Shown piece after piece: positions 10,307 to 18,367 of a stretch of 64,000 bases of DNA. This stretch comes from Arenibacter antarcticus (GTDB lineage: Bacteria; Bacteroidota; Bacteroidia; Flavobacteriales; Flavobacteriaceae). A program made the translations under genes and the position numbers. Numbering within the stretch: position 1 is the stretch's first letter; every line of letters starts with the position of its first letter. The notes under the pieces were generated by a model. The model did no database searches and had not been told where the DNA came from. It saw nothing but the letters and a program-made list of their open reading frames with translations. Location: positions 1,240,001 to 1,304,000 of the forward strand of contig NZ_CP166679.1 in assembly GCF_041320605.1 (NCBI RefSeq), read 5' to 3'.

Positions 10307-10537
10307 TTATTCCTTCTTGGCTCTTAATTTCTTCAAGGTGCTTTTCGCTTTCCATATCATGCCTCCTCCAATTGATATTAGTAGCAAGCCAGCAACCATA
10401 TCGGTCATATGTTCTACAAAGGTTTCAGTATAGATCATTGCAAAAAGCACAATAACCCCAAAAGCCAAAATAAAAACCCCAAGGGCGTTGTTAATTTGGG
10501 CGGCCTTTATTCCTGCATTTATTTCATTTGTTTCCAT
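10307..10537 (-). CDS. Small two-TM membrane protein (76 aa)
   Basis: Unrecognised protein with two predicted membrane segments (about residues 17-37 and 46-62), a short acidic linker (TETFVEHMTD) and a basic C-terminus (KSTLKKLRAKKE), suggesting both ends are cytoplasmic. It lies 20 bp after the 71-residue membrane protein and 26 bp before GH2 on the same strand, so it is part of the symporter operon. Its size and position suggest an accessory subunit of the transporter; no homologous function is known to me. Confidence 0.75.
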   Translation of the reverse strand: METNEINAGIKAAQINNALGVFILAFGVIVLFAMIYTETFVEHMTDMVAGLLLISIGGGMIWKAKSTLKKLRAKKE

Positions 10538-10557
10538 ATTATTTTTGGATTTAGGGG

Positions 10558-10773
10558 TTAAAAATGATAATAGATCGATGCCAATATGGCCAGTACACTA
10601 ATAGACCAAAGTTTTAAATTGTTCCACCAATGGCGATCTTCCTTTGCTATACCCTCGTAAACATACTCTGTAGGTAACAAGAGCACCAAAATTCCTATAA
10701 CTCCATACAAAGAAAGAAATATCATTTTTGCAGTTTCTTGCGAAACACCGGAAAGCCAGTCAAAATTGAACAT
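10558..10773 (-). CDS. Small two-TM membrane protein (71 aa)
   Basis: Short protein with two hydrophobic helices (about residues 14-34 and 50-68) separated by a charged segment (YEGIAKEDRHWWNN). Only 1 bp separates its start codon from the stop codon of the sodium/solute symporter, which indicates translational coupling. It may stabilise or modulate that carrier, like small partner subunits known for some solute:sodium symporters, but it shows no recognisable family motif. Confidence 0.75.
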   Translation of the reverse strand: MFNFDWLSGVSQETAKMIFLSLYGVIGILVLLLPTEYVYEGIAKEDRHWWNNLKLWSISVLAILASIYYHF

Positions 10774-10774
10774 A

Positions 10775-12283
10775 TTACAGTTTTTTATTTTTTACCAAAA
10801 TTTTGGAACTAAACACCAAACCTTCCAATTGCTCCTCTGTATGTTTCTTAGTTAGCAAGCTAACCGTAACATTTATGATAAAGCCAAGCAAGAAGGACCA
10901 CCAAGAGATATAAAGAAAAGGATCTTCTATAGTAAAGAATCGCTCTTTAAATACATTTAAGAAAATGGCAAATCCAATTCCTATGACCAATGCGGAAAGT
11001 CCTCCCCATTCTGTAGTTCTCTTCCAAAATATACCCAAAAGGAGAATCGCAAATATGGGCCCTTGGAAATAGGACATAAACGTTTGAATGGCCACATAAA
11101 TGCCCGGGAAATCACTGCTAATAGGTGAAGTAGCCACACCAATCACCAATAAAACCAAGGTTGTGATTTGTCCTACTTTTAAATAATGGTTGTCATCTGC
11201 CCCTTTTCTAATAAAAGGTTCGTAGATATCTTTAGTAAATAGGGTTGCCGTAGAGTTTAACAAGGAATCTACACTAGACATAAGTCCAGCAAAAAATGCG
11301 GCAAACATAAGTCCAACCAAGCCTGGAGGCAAGATAGATTTAATCATCATTGGCAATGCTTGGTCACCGTCTGCCAATCCGGGATGAACCACGACAGCCA
11401 TAAGACCTGGGAACAATACTAATATAGGAATAAACATTTTAAGAGCAGAACCAAAAATCATACTTGCTTTTGCGTGCCATTCGTTTTTGGCGGTAAGGCA
11501 TCGCTGTACAATAGATTGATTACCAATCATATATGCGTTGGCCATAACAAAGGTTAGACCGAATAATATTCCTGTCCACGGGAAGGGAGATTTCGTATCC
11601 TGCGGTTGAATAATGTCGAAATGGTTTCGATACTCAGGTCCCATAGTGCTGATTTTTTCTACCATATTATCCCAACCTCCAACTTCGTAAAGGCTCAGAA
11701 AAACAAGGGCGAAACCACCAATGAACATAATAATAAATTGCACTACATCGGTCATTATTACTGCAGTAATCCCACCAAAATAAGTATATAGGCCAACTAC
11801 CCCGGCAGTAGAAATAATAGAAATCCATATAGGCCAACCCATAAGTACGTTTAATAGTACCGCACTGGCCCAAAAAAGCACCCCCAAATCTAGGGCAAAA
11901 AATAGAATCCATGTTACCGAGGCAATGGTTCTTACCTTCTGGTTATACCTTCTTCCTAGATACTCGGGTATGGTGTACATACCCCCACGCCAGAAATAGG
12001 GTATAAAAATAAAAGCTGCCAACAACATGGCCGGAACTGAACCTACCCAATCAAAATTGCCAACAGAAATACCATATCTATAGGCCTGTCCAGAAACCCC
12101 CACAAAATCCAAGGCCCCAATATCCGAAACCACAATGGACATCCCAATCGCCCAAAAGGGTAGGCTTTTACCACCAAGAAAATAATCTTCTGAACTATTG
12201 ACGAATTTCTTAAAATAGAGCCCTAGTAATAACATTCCTATTATATAGGCTATTACTATAAAATAATCTATCCCTGTTAACAT
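10775..12283 (-). CDS. Sodium/solute symporter (SSS family)
   Basis: Inner-membrane Na+-coupled carrier of 502 residues with about 13-14 hydrophobic helices. SSS landmarks are the N-terminal YFLGGKSLPFWAIGMSI (helix 1, substrate and Na+ site region), the GxxYxFGG-type segment YTYFGGITAVIMTD, and the FAGLMSSVDSLLNSTATLFTKDIY segment that carries the conserved Ser of the second Na+ site. SGLT-like members of this branch carry sugars or polyols. It is the first gene of the 3793-12283 operon and would feed the cytoplasmic GH2, DegT and Gfo/Idh enzymes. The divergent Gfo/Idh gene begins 267 bp upstream, and that gap should hold promoters for both directions. Confidence 0.92.
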   Translation of the reverse strand: MLTGIDYFIVIAYIIGMLLLGLYFKKFVNSSEDYFLGGKSLPFWAIGMSIVVSDIGALDFVGVSGQAYRYGISVGNFDWVGSVPAMLLAAFIFIPYFWRGGMYTIPEYLGRRYNQKVRTIASVTWILFFALDLGVLFWASAVLLNVLMGWPIWISIISTAGVVGLYTYFGGITAVIMTDVVQFIIMFIGGFALVFLSLYEVGGWDNMVEKISTMGPEYRNHFDIIQPQDTKSPFPWTGILFGLTFVMANAYMIGNQSIVQRCLTAKNEWHAKASMIFGSALKMFIPILVLFPGLMAVVVHPGLADGDQALPMMIKSILPPGLVGLMFAAFFAGLMSSVDSLLNSTATLFTKDIYEPFIRKGADDNHYLKVGQITTLVLLVIGVATSPISSDFPGIYVAIQTFMSYFQGPIFAILLLGIFWKRTTEWGGLSALVIGIGFAIFLNVFKERFFTIEDPFLYISWWSFLLGFIINVTVSLLTKKHTEEQLEGLVFSSKILVKNKKL

Positions 12284-12550
12284 ATACTTCTATTTTAGTA
12301 TTGAAGTTTCCATAACCTCTGATCGCGTTAAACCCTGATATTTAGACAATTTCAAATCGACCCTAAACTTAATCCTGCCTCAAATCCTAACAAAGAAAAT
12401 AATATAAAACAGGAACCAATTAGCATATATTACTCAATACACATTAGATATTGTCCCAATCCTATATTGAATTGGTTTATTCGAATAAAATGAGTTAATA
12501 TTATTGCATGACATAAAAATGAACATAGAAATCATTTAAAATGGTGAAGT

Positions 12551-13543
12551 ATGGAGAAAAAAATTAGGTGGGGTATTTTAGGCGCGGCAACCATTGCAGT
12601 GGAGCAATTTATCCCTGCCATACAAGAGAGCAATTACGGAGAGCTAAGCGCTATTGCCTCCAGAAATATATCCAGGGCTAAAAAAATTGCAGCTTATTAT
12701 TTAGGGATAAAATCTTATGGAGATTATCAAGAATTGTTGAACGACCCCGGTATTGATGCCGTTTACATTCCCTTGCCCAATCATCTACACGTATTTTGGG
12801 CCATAAAAGCTCTTGAAGCGGGCAAACATGTTTTAGTGGAAAAACCAATCGGCACCTCCAAAAAAGATGGGGAATTGTTACAAAAAACTTCCCAGGAATA
12901 TCCACATATGAAGGTAATGGAAGCCTTTATGTACCGATTTCATCCCCAATGGATCAAAGCCAAGGAATTAATTGCAGAAAACACTATTGGAAAGGTGGGT
13001 AGAATTAGTTCTTCCTTTTCTTTTTTTGACGATGATCCAAAAAGCATCGTCAACAACAAGGAGTTTGGTGGTGGAAGTCTAAGGGATATTGGGTGTTATT
13101 CCCTCTCCCTTTCCCGATATATTTTTGAGTCCGAACCCATTGCGGTTTCGGGCGTACTGGAATTGGATGCAGAAACCAAAGTAGACCTGTCCGCTTCCGG
13201 AATTTTGGAATTTAAGGAGGGAATTTCTACCTTCTTTAGTTCGATCCGACTTGCAGATCATCAAAAAACACAGCTTTATGGGACCAAGGGAAGTATAGAA
13301 TTTGAATATCCCTTTAATCCACCTACAGACAGACCATCAAAAATCTGGGTCCATAAAGAGAATGGCACGGAAACCATCAGTTGTGATCCCTGCAACCAAT
13401 ATACCTTACAACTAGACGCCTTTTCCTTATCTATCCTAAGCAACTCAGCAGCACCTACCCCTTTGCAAGATGGCATTAACAATATGTTGGTTCTAGAAAA
13501 ATTGGAAGAAAGCCATGAGAAAGGGCGGAGGATTCTACTTTAA
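12551..13543 (+). CDS. Gfo/Idh/MocA-family oxidoreductase (divergent)
   Basis: Second oxidoreductase of this family, 330 residues. It has an N-terminal dinucleotide-binding motif (RWGILGAATIAVEQFIPAI), the EKPIGTS motif with the conserved lysine, MEAFMYRFHPQW (a sequence typical of the glucose-fructose oxidoreductase/trans-dihydrodiol dehydrogenase branch), and GGGSLRDIGCYSLSL. It is divergently transcribed from the symporter operon. It is not a recent copy of the 4465-5472 enzyme: the two share only family motifs. Likely a cytoplasmic NAD(P)-dependent sugar dehydrogenase working in the same pathway; substrate unknown. Confidence 0.88.
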   Translation: MEKKIRWGILGAATIAVEQFIPAIQESNYGELSAIASRNISRAKKIAAYYLGIKSYGDYQELLNDPGIDAVYIPLPNHLHVFWAIKALEAGKHVLVEKPIGTSKKDGELLQKTSQEYPHMKVMEAFMYRFHPQWIKAKELIAENTIGKVGRISSSFSFFDDDPKSIVNNKEFGGGSLRDIGCYSLSLSRYIFESEPIAVSGVLELDAETKVDLSASGILEFKEGISTFFSSIRLADHQKTQLYGTKGSIEFEYPFNPPTDRPSKIWVHKENGTETISCDPCNQYTLQLDAFSLSILSNSAAPTPLQDGINNMLVLEKLEESHEKGRRILL

Positions 13544-13595
13544 TTAAAGAATTATGCTATTTGAATTGAGCCCTACAAAGCTGGCAAAACCTAGC

Positions 13596-13663
13596 GGGGC
13601 TTTTGAGTTGGGCTAAAGCCCCAAACGTGTAATCTATTATATACCCCCAGATAAATCTGGGGG
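13596..13663. repeat. Two adjacent hairpins, REP-like
   Basis: The first inverted repeat pairs GGGGCTTT (13596-13603) with AAAGCCCC (13615-13622). The second is a perfect hairpin pairing CCCCCAGA (13644-13651) with TCTGGGGG (13656-13663) around TAAA. Neither is followed by a T-run, so an ordinary terminator is less likely. GC-rich paired palindromes in an AT-rich intergenic region resemble REP/BIME units mobilised by RAYT transposases in Bacteroidota, although no RAYT gene is in this window. They could still end transcription of the Gfo/Idh gene that stops at 13543. Confidence 0.55.
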
Positions 13664-13749
13664 CTATTCAGAAATGTTATTGCACCATCATAAATTCTTT
13701 TCTACAATCCCTGCAATCATCTCCTAATCCCTATGATTACCGCTCTCTC

Positions 13750-14278
13750 TTAAACTGTAAAAAGAACATCGCTTTTTTTAGAAATACCATTTTCATTAAA
13801 TGCCTCCACCTGATAATAATAGCTCGTATCTGTATTTAAGGCACGTAATTCATAATTTGGGGTATCGTACATTAAGGCCGAAAGATTGAGTTTGTCTTTT
13901 GAAATGCCCCGCGCCCCGAAGGGTCTCCATACACCAAAATCTTTCCATCTTTCACCACGGCTGCCGGAGCATTAGTCCCATTGAAATACCAACTTTGAGG
14001 TTTAATAAATTTTCAGTTGCTCATATGGTCCGAAGCCCAATAGCCATGGGAACGGGTGACAAACATGTAAAACATGCCGTTAAAATTTACAATGGCCGGG
14101 TCTGCTCCAGAGCGGTAAGACACATTGTTTCTTGCCCGATAATGGGACATATAGGAATAGTCTATATCTATTGGGTTGCAATAGGTCAGAAAATCTTTCT
14201 GAGCTGATTCCCCTGGTCCATTTCAGGTTTGGGCGACTTTTCTTTACTAGATTGGAAAGAAATTAAACCGACAATCAT
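13750..14278 (-). pseudogene. Decayed GH43-like glycosidase gene
   Basis: Remnant of a paralogue of the intact GH43 gene at 18368-20173. Minus-strand translation gives an N-terminal block (CNPIDIDYSYM, then SYRSGADPAIVNFNG, then YMFVTRSHGYW, then FIKPQSWYFNGTNAP) that aligns with about residues 30-95 of the intact protein. It jumps directly to the extreme C-terminus (YYYQVEAFNENGISKKSD). The catalytic blade set between them is gone. There is also an in-frame stop (MSN-stop before KFIKPQ) and a frame change between a signal-peptide-like start (ATG at 14278) and the conserved block. It sits directly behind the sulfatase, so it was probably the last gene of the PUL operon. Confidence 0.85.
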
Positions 14279-14345
14279 TAGTAATTCGAAGTGTTTTATT
14301 GATTGCCTGGAACCAGTTTTTATAAAGATGTTTTATATATTGATC

Positions 14346-16013
14346 CTAATGCTGATAAGCCTTCATGGGTTGCCCTCTTAAACGCTCAAAAACATTATAA
14401 GCCCGCTGGATAGCCTCGGGCTTTGTCCGCTCAAATTCCTTTGGCGTCACTTGATATTGCTGTTGCAATTGAGCCAATCGTTTTCTTAAAAGCTGTTCCA
14501 CTTCATTATACATATCATCATGGATTACATTATTGATTTCTGAAGGATCTTCTTTTAAATCGTATAGTTCCCATTCATTAATGTCATCATACACATGAAT
14601 CAACTTATAACGATCGGTTCTAATACCGTACATTTTCTTAACCATATGAAAAGCAGGGAAATCATAATAATGATAGTAGATAGCATCCCTAAAATCTTCA
14701 TCCCTTACGGAATTGGTCAACAGTGGCTTTAATGATTTTCCTTGCATATCCTTAGGAATATCTACTTGTGCAAAATCTAAAAACGTTTCTGCAAAATCTA
14801 GGTTTTGGGTCAATGCCGTAATTTCTGTTCCTGGTTTTATTAGCGCGGGATATTTCATAAGCATGGGCATTCCTAGAGATTCCTCATACATAAAACGTTT
14901 GTCAAACCATCCTTTTTCGCCCAAATAAAACCCTTGATCGGTTGTATATACCACAATAGTGTTTTCCGCCAGATCATTGGCTTCCAAATAATCCAAAATC
15001 TTGCCAACACCCTCGTCAACTGCCGCGATCGTAGTTAAATAATCTTGTAAATAGCGTTGGAGTTTCCAAAGATCCAGGTCCTTCCCAGATAAATTAGCAT
15101 CGTGAAAGGCATCATTTTTTGGTTGATATGCTTTATCCCAAGCTGCACGTTGTTCTGGGGTCATGCGTTCAAAATCTGTTTTCCATGGGTTGTGCGCCAA
15201 TTCCGGACTGCCCTTTTTCTTAGTCATTTTTAAATCATGACCCTCATACATATCTCGGTAAATGGTTTGATACTGTTCTTTGGAAGCCGTGGAACCTTCG
15301 TTGTCCATAAAATAGGTGTCCGGTACCGGAAACTGTATGGAATCATATAAATTTAAATGGCGTAGCGCAGGCATCCAGTTCCTATGTGGGGCTTTGTGCT
15401 GCACCATAAGCATAAAAGGTTGGCTATCGTCTTTAATTTTATCTAAATAACGGATGGCATCATCGGTAACAATATCTGTTGCATAGCCGTGAACCATAGT
15501 AGTATCCACTTTTTTTGTTTCTGGATTTACAGAAATAAAATTAGGGTTGTAGTAATTGCCTTGGTCCTGTAGAATGTTCCAATGATCAAAACCTTCTGGC
15601 TCCCCGTGCAAATGCCATTTCCCAAACATGGCGGTTTTATAACCTGCTTTTTGCAACAGCTTTGGATACGTTTGCTGACCCCCATCAAAGCGGTCTCCGT
15701 TCATCCTAAATCCATTGATATGGCTATGCTTACCGGTTAGAATTACCGCTCTACTTGGCCCACAGATGGAATTGGTGCAAAAATTATTTCTAAAAATTGC
15801 ACCTTCAACCCCAATTCTATCGATGTTTGGTGTTGGCGCCAATTGACTGATAGGATGCCCATAAGCGCTAATAGCTTGGGCGGCATGGTCATCGGCCATT
15901 ATAAAAAGAATATTGGGCCTTTTATTTTCAACGGTTTTTTTTGGTTGCTCCCGTTTGCACGAAAAGCTAAATACTACAAAAATTAAAAGCAATAATTTAT
16001 TAAAGTAATACAT
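14346..16013 (-). CDS. Secreted S1-family sulfatase lipoprotein
   Basis: Removes sulfate esters from glycans. I start at the ATG at 16013 (MYYFNK), because the longer reading uses TTG. The 555-residue protein has a lipoprotein signal (FSFSC, C19), the metal-binding start of the alkaline-phosphatase fold (D41-D42 in MADDH), and the sulfatase signature CGPSR with C84, which needs conversion to formylglycine. A second conserved block is GKWHLHG (about residue 128 on). The Cys-type signature means a formylglycine-generating enzyme must exist elsewhere. It lies 49 bp after GH3 in the PUL operon. A close architectural relative is encoded at 52949-54583. The sulfated sugar is unknown. Confidence 0.92.
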   Translation of the reverse strand: MYYFNKLLLLIFVVFSFSCKREQPKKTVENKRPNILFIMADDHAAQAISAYGHPISQLAPTPNIDRIGVEGAIFRNNFCTNSICGPSRAVILTGKHSHINGFRMNGDRFDGGQQTYPKLLQKAGYKTAMFGKWHLHGEPEGFDHWNILQDQGNYYNPNFISVNPETKKVDTTMVHGYATDIVTDDAIRYLDKIKDDSQPFMLMVQHKAPHRNWMPALRHLNLYDSIQFPVPDTYFMDNEGSTASKEQYQTIYRDMYEGHDLKMTKKKGSPELAHNPWKTDFERMTPEQRAAWDKAYQPKNDAFHDANLSGKDLDLWKLQRYLQDYLTTIAAVDEGVGKILDYLEANDLAENTIVVYTTDQGFYLGEKGWFDKRFMYEESLGMPMLMKYPALIKPGTEITALTQNLDFAETFLDFAQVDIPKDMQGKSLKPLLTNSVRDEDFRDAIYYHYYDFPAFHMVKKMYGIRTDRYKLIHVYDDINEWELYDLKEDPSEINNVIHDDMYNEVEQLLRKRLAQLQQQYQVTPKEFERTKPEAIQRAYNVFERLRGQPMKAYQH

Positions 16014-16062
16014 GATCAATTCTTTTGGGCCAAACCGTATTCCTTGACCTAGTAGATTTATT

Positions 16063-18330
16063 TTAATTTAAGATAAAGCTCACTTTCTCCGTAGCATTGG
16101 AATCCGTGCCGATGTACACCTCAAATTCTCCAGGTTCCGAAACAAAATCCAGTTGGCTGTTATAAAATTTCAAATCATCTGGGGCAAGGGTAATGCTGAC
16201 CGACTTGCTTTCTCCTTGCTTAAGAAATACTTTTTTAAATCCTTTTAGTTCCCGCATTGGGGGTGTAATGCTTCTCACTACATCCCTAAGATAGAGTTGC
16301 ACCACTTCCTCCCCGTCATAGTTGCCGGTATTCTTAAGGCTAACCGTAATAGTCACAGATTCTCCTTGCCCTATTCCCGCTTTATCGATGCTAAGATCAG
16401 AATACTCAAATTGCGTATAGCTAAGTCCGTAGCCAAACGGCAATAATGGGGCATTAGGGGCATCTAGATAATTGGATTGAAATTTCTGAAAACTTTCGGT
16501 AGTTGCTGGCCTACCGGTATTTTTCATACTGTAATATATGGGGATCTGTCCAACGTTTACCGGCCAGGTGGCGGTTAGTTTTCCTGCCGGGTTATAGTCC
16601 CCAAATAGTACATCTGCAACGGCATTCCCAGCCTCTACCCCAGGATGCCAAACTTGTAGGATACTTACTGGAAGGGCCAATTCCTCAGGTATTGTTAGAG
16701 GACGGCCGCTCATAAGTACCAAAGCAACAGGCTTGCCAGTGGCTACTAGGGCACGAATCAATTTTTTCTGACTTTCAGGAATAGAAAGATCGGTTCTACT
16801 AGCCGCTTCCCCACTCATTTCAGTGGCTTCTCCCACTACAGCGACCACAACATCGGAATCGTTGGCCAGATCTAGGGCTTCTTTGAGCATTTCCTCTGGG
16901 GAACGCTCATCTATTTCTATTCTGGGGCCAAATACATTTACTTTTTTCGCCAGCTCGGAATCATTCGAAATATTGGCTCCCTTGGCGTACTTAATAGTAG
17001 CCTTGGGGGCTACCGACTTTAATCCGTCCAGAATAGGAACCGATAAGTCCGGATTTCCCGTTGGTGCCCAAGTGCCCAACATGTTGTTCTTGTTATTTGA
17101 CAAAGGACCTACTAAGGCTATTTTTAAATTCTTTTTTAAAGGAAGAATGTTATTGTGGTTTTTTAAAAGCACAAAAGAACGCGCCGCAGCTTCCCTCGCT
17201 ACATTTCTATGTTCGTCATTTAGAATATCCTTAGCAGGTCTACTAGCATCAATGTAACGGTAAGGATCATTAAAAAGGCCTAACTTATGCTTTGCTTCTA
17301 AAATTCTACGACAGGCTTGGGTTATTTGATCTTCAGTGACCTTCCCTTCTTCCAGTGACTTTTTTAAAGTGGTCAGAAATCCTTCCCCCACCATATCCAT
17401 ATCCAGTCCGGCATTAAGGGCCAAGGCAGATACGGCTTGCAAATCCCCAAGTCCATGGGCAATCATTTCATTTACCGAGGTATAGTCTGATACTACAAAC
17501 CCGTCAAAACCCCATTGCTCTCTCAGCAGATCGGTTAGGAGCCATTTATTTCCTGAAGCGGGAACACCATCTATATCGTTAAAAGAGGTCATTATACTTG
17601 CGACCCCGGCATCTACTGCAGCCTTATAGGGCGGTAAATATTCATTGTACATTTTCACCTTGCTCATATCTACGGAATTATAATCGCGCCCTCCTTCAGA
17701 GGCTCCATAGAGTGCAATATGTTTAACTGTTGCCAACATGGTGTTGGCCAAGGTAAGATCAGTCCCTTGATAGCCTTTTACCATTGCCTGGGCAATAGCG
17801 GAACCCAGATATGGATCTTCCCCCGCCCCTTCGGCGATACGGCCCCATCTTGGATCACGAGCGATATCTACCATAGGGGAAAAGTTCCAGTTTATTCCAT
17901 CGGCAGTCGCTTCAATAGCAGCAATCCGGGCCGTTTTTTCCATCAGAGCCATATCCCAGCTCGCCGCAAGTCCCAAGGGAATGGGAAATGTTGTTTTATA
18001 TCCGTGGATTACATCGGAACCGAATAACAATGGAATTTTTAATCGGGTATCATTTACAGCGAAATCCTGAGCTACCTTCATTTTTTCTGGACTCGCTACG
18101 CCAAAGAGTCCGCCTACCTGGCCCGCTTTGATCTTGGCTTCCACATTTTGGCTCACCACCGCACCTGTGGCTACACCACCACCGGGAGTAAGTAGGTTTA
18201 GTTGTCCTATTTTTTCTTCAAGGGTCATTTTTGCCAAAAGTTCTTCAACTTGCGGGATCCTTTCTTGGGCTTGTAGACTTGAAAGCCCTGTAAAAAACAG
18301 AACAGCGACAAACAGATTAAATTTTCTCAT
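16063..18330 (-). CDS. Glycoside hydrolase family 3 beta-glucosidase
   Basis: Exo-acting beta-glucosidase of 755 residues with a signal peptide (about 1-21, ending LQAQ). The (beta/alpha)8 domain covers about 30-370 and carries the nucleophile Asp in GFVVSDYTSVNEM (near residue 282). The alpha/beta sandwich domain (about 390-610) holds KNHNNILPLKK and the GEATEMSGEAASRTDLSIP region, where the acid/base is usually found, and a C-terminal fibronectin III-like domain (about 655-745) completes the BglX-type layout. Secretion suggests a periplasmic role: finishing oligosaccharides made by the GH144-type enzymes of the same operon. Characterised Bacteroidota GH3 enzymes include ones active on beta-1,2-gluco-oligosaccharides, which would fit. 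Confidence 0.93.
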   Translation of the reverse strand: MRKFNLFVAVLFFTGLSSLQAQERIPQVEELLAKMTLEEKIGQLNLLTPGGGVATGAVVSQNVEAKIKAGQVGGLFGVASPEKMKVAQDFAVNDTRLKIPLLFGSDVIHGYKTTFPIPLGLAASWDMALMEKTARIAAIEATADGINWNFSPMVDIARDPRWGRIAEGAGEDPYLGSAIAQAMVKGYQGTDLTLANTMLATVKHIALYGASEGGRDYNSVDMSKVKMYNEYLPPYKAAVDAGVASIMTSFNDIDGVPASGNKWLLTDLLREQWGFDGFVVSDYTSVNEMIAHGLGDLQAVSALALNAGLDMDMVGEGFLTTLKKSLEEGKVTEDQITQACRRILEAKHKLGLFNDPYRYIDASRPAKDILNDEHRNVAREAAARSFVLLKNHNNILPLKKNLKIALVGPLSNNKNNMLGTWAPTGNPDLSVPILDGLKSVAPKATIKYAKGANISNDSELAKKVNVFGPRIEIDERSPEEMLKEALDLANDSDVVVAVVGEATEMSGEAASRTDLSIPESQKKLIRALVATGKPVALVLMSGRPLTIPEELALPVSILQVWHPGVEAGNAVADVLFGDYNPAGKLTATWPVNVGQIPIYYSMKNTGRPATTESFQKFQSNYLDAPNAPLLPFGYGLSYTQFEYSDLSIDKAGIGQGESVTITVSLKNTGNYDGEEVVQLYLRDVVRSITPPMRELKGFKKVFLKQGESKSVSITLAPDDLKFYNSQLDFVSEPGEFEVYIGTDSNATEKVSFILN

Positions 18331-18367
18331 CTTAGTTATAATGTAAAAAATTGATAATTTCTTTTCT

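Noticed and set aside
13899-14207. Plus-strand frame of 102 codons
   Set aside because: It is the antisense of the GH43 remnant, which explains its length; it has no family-like sequence of its own.
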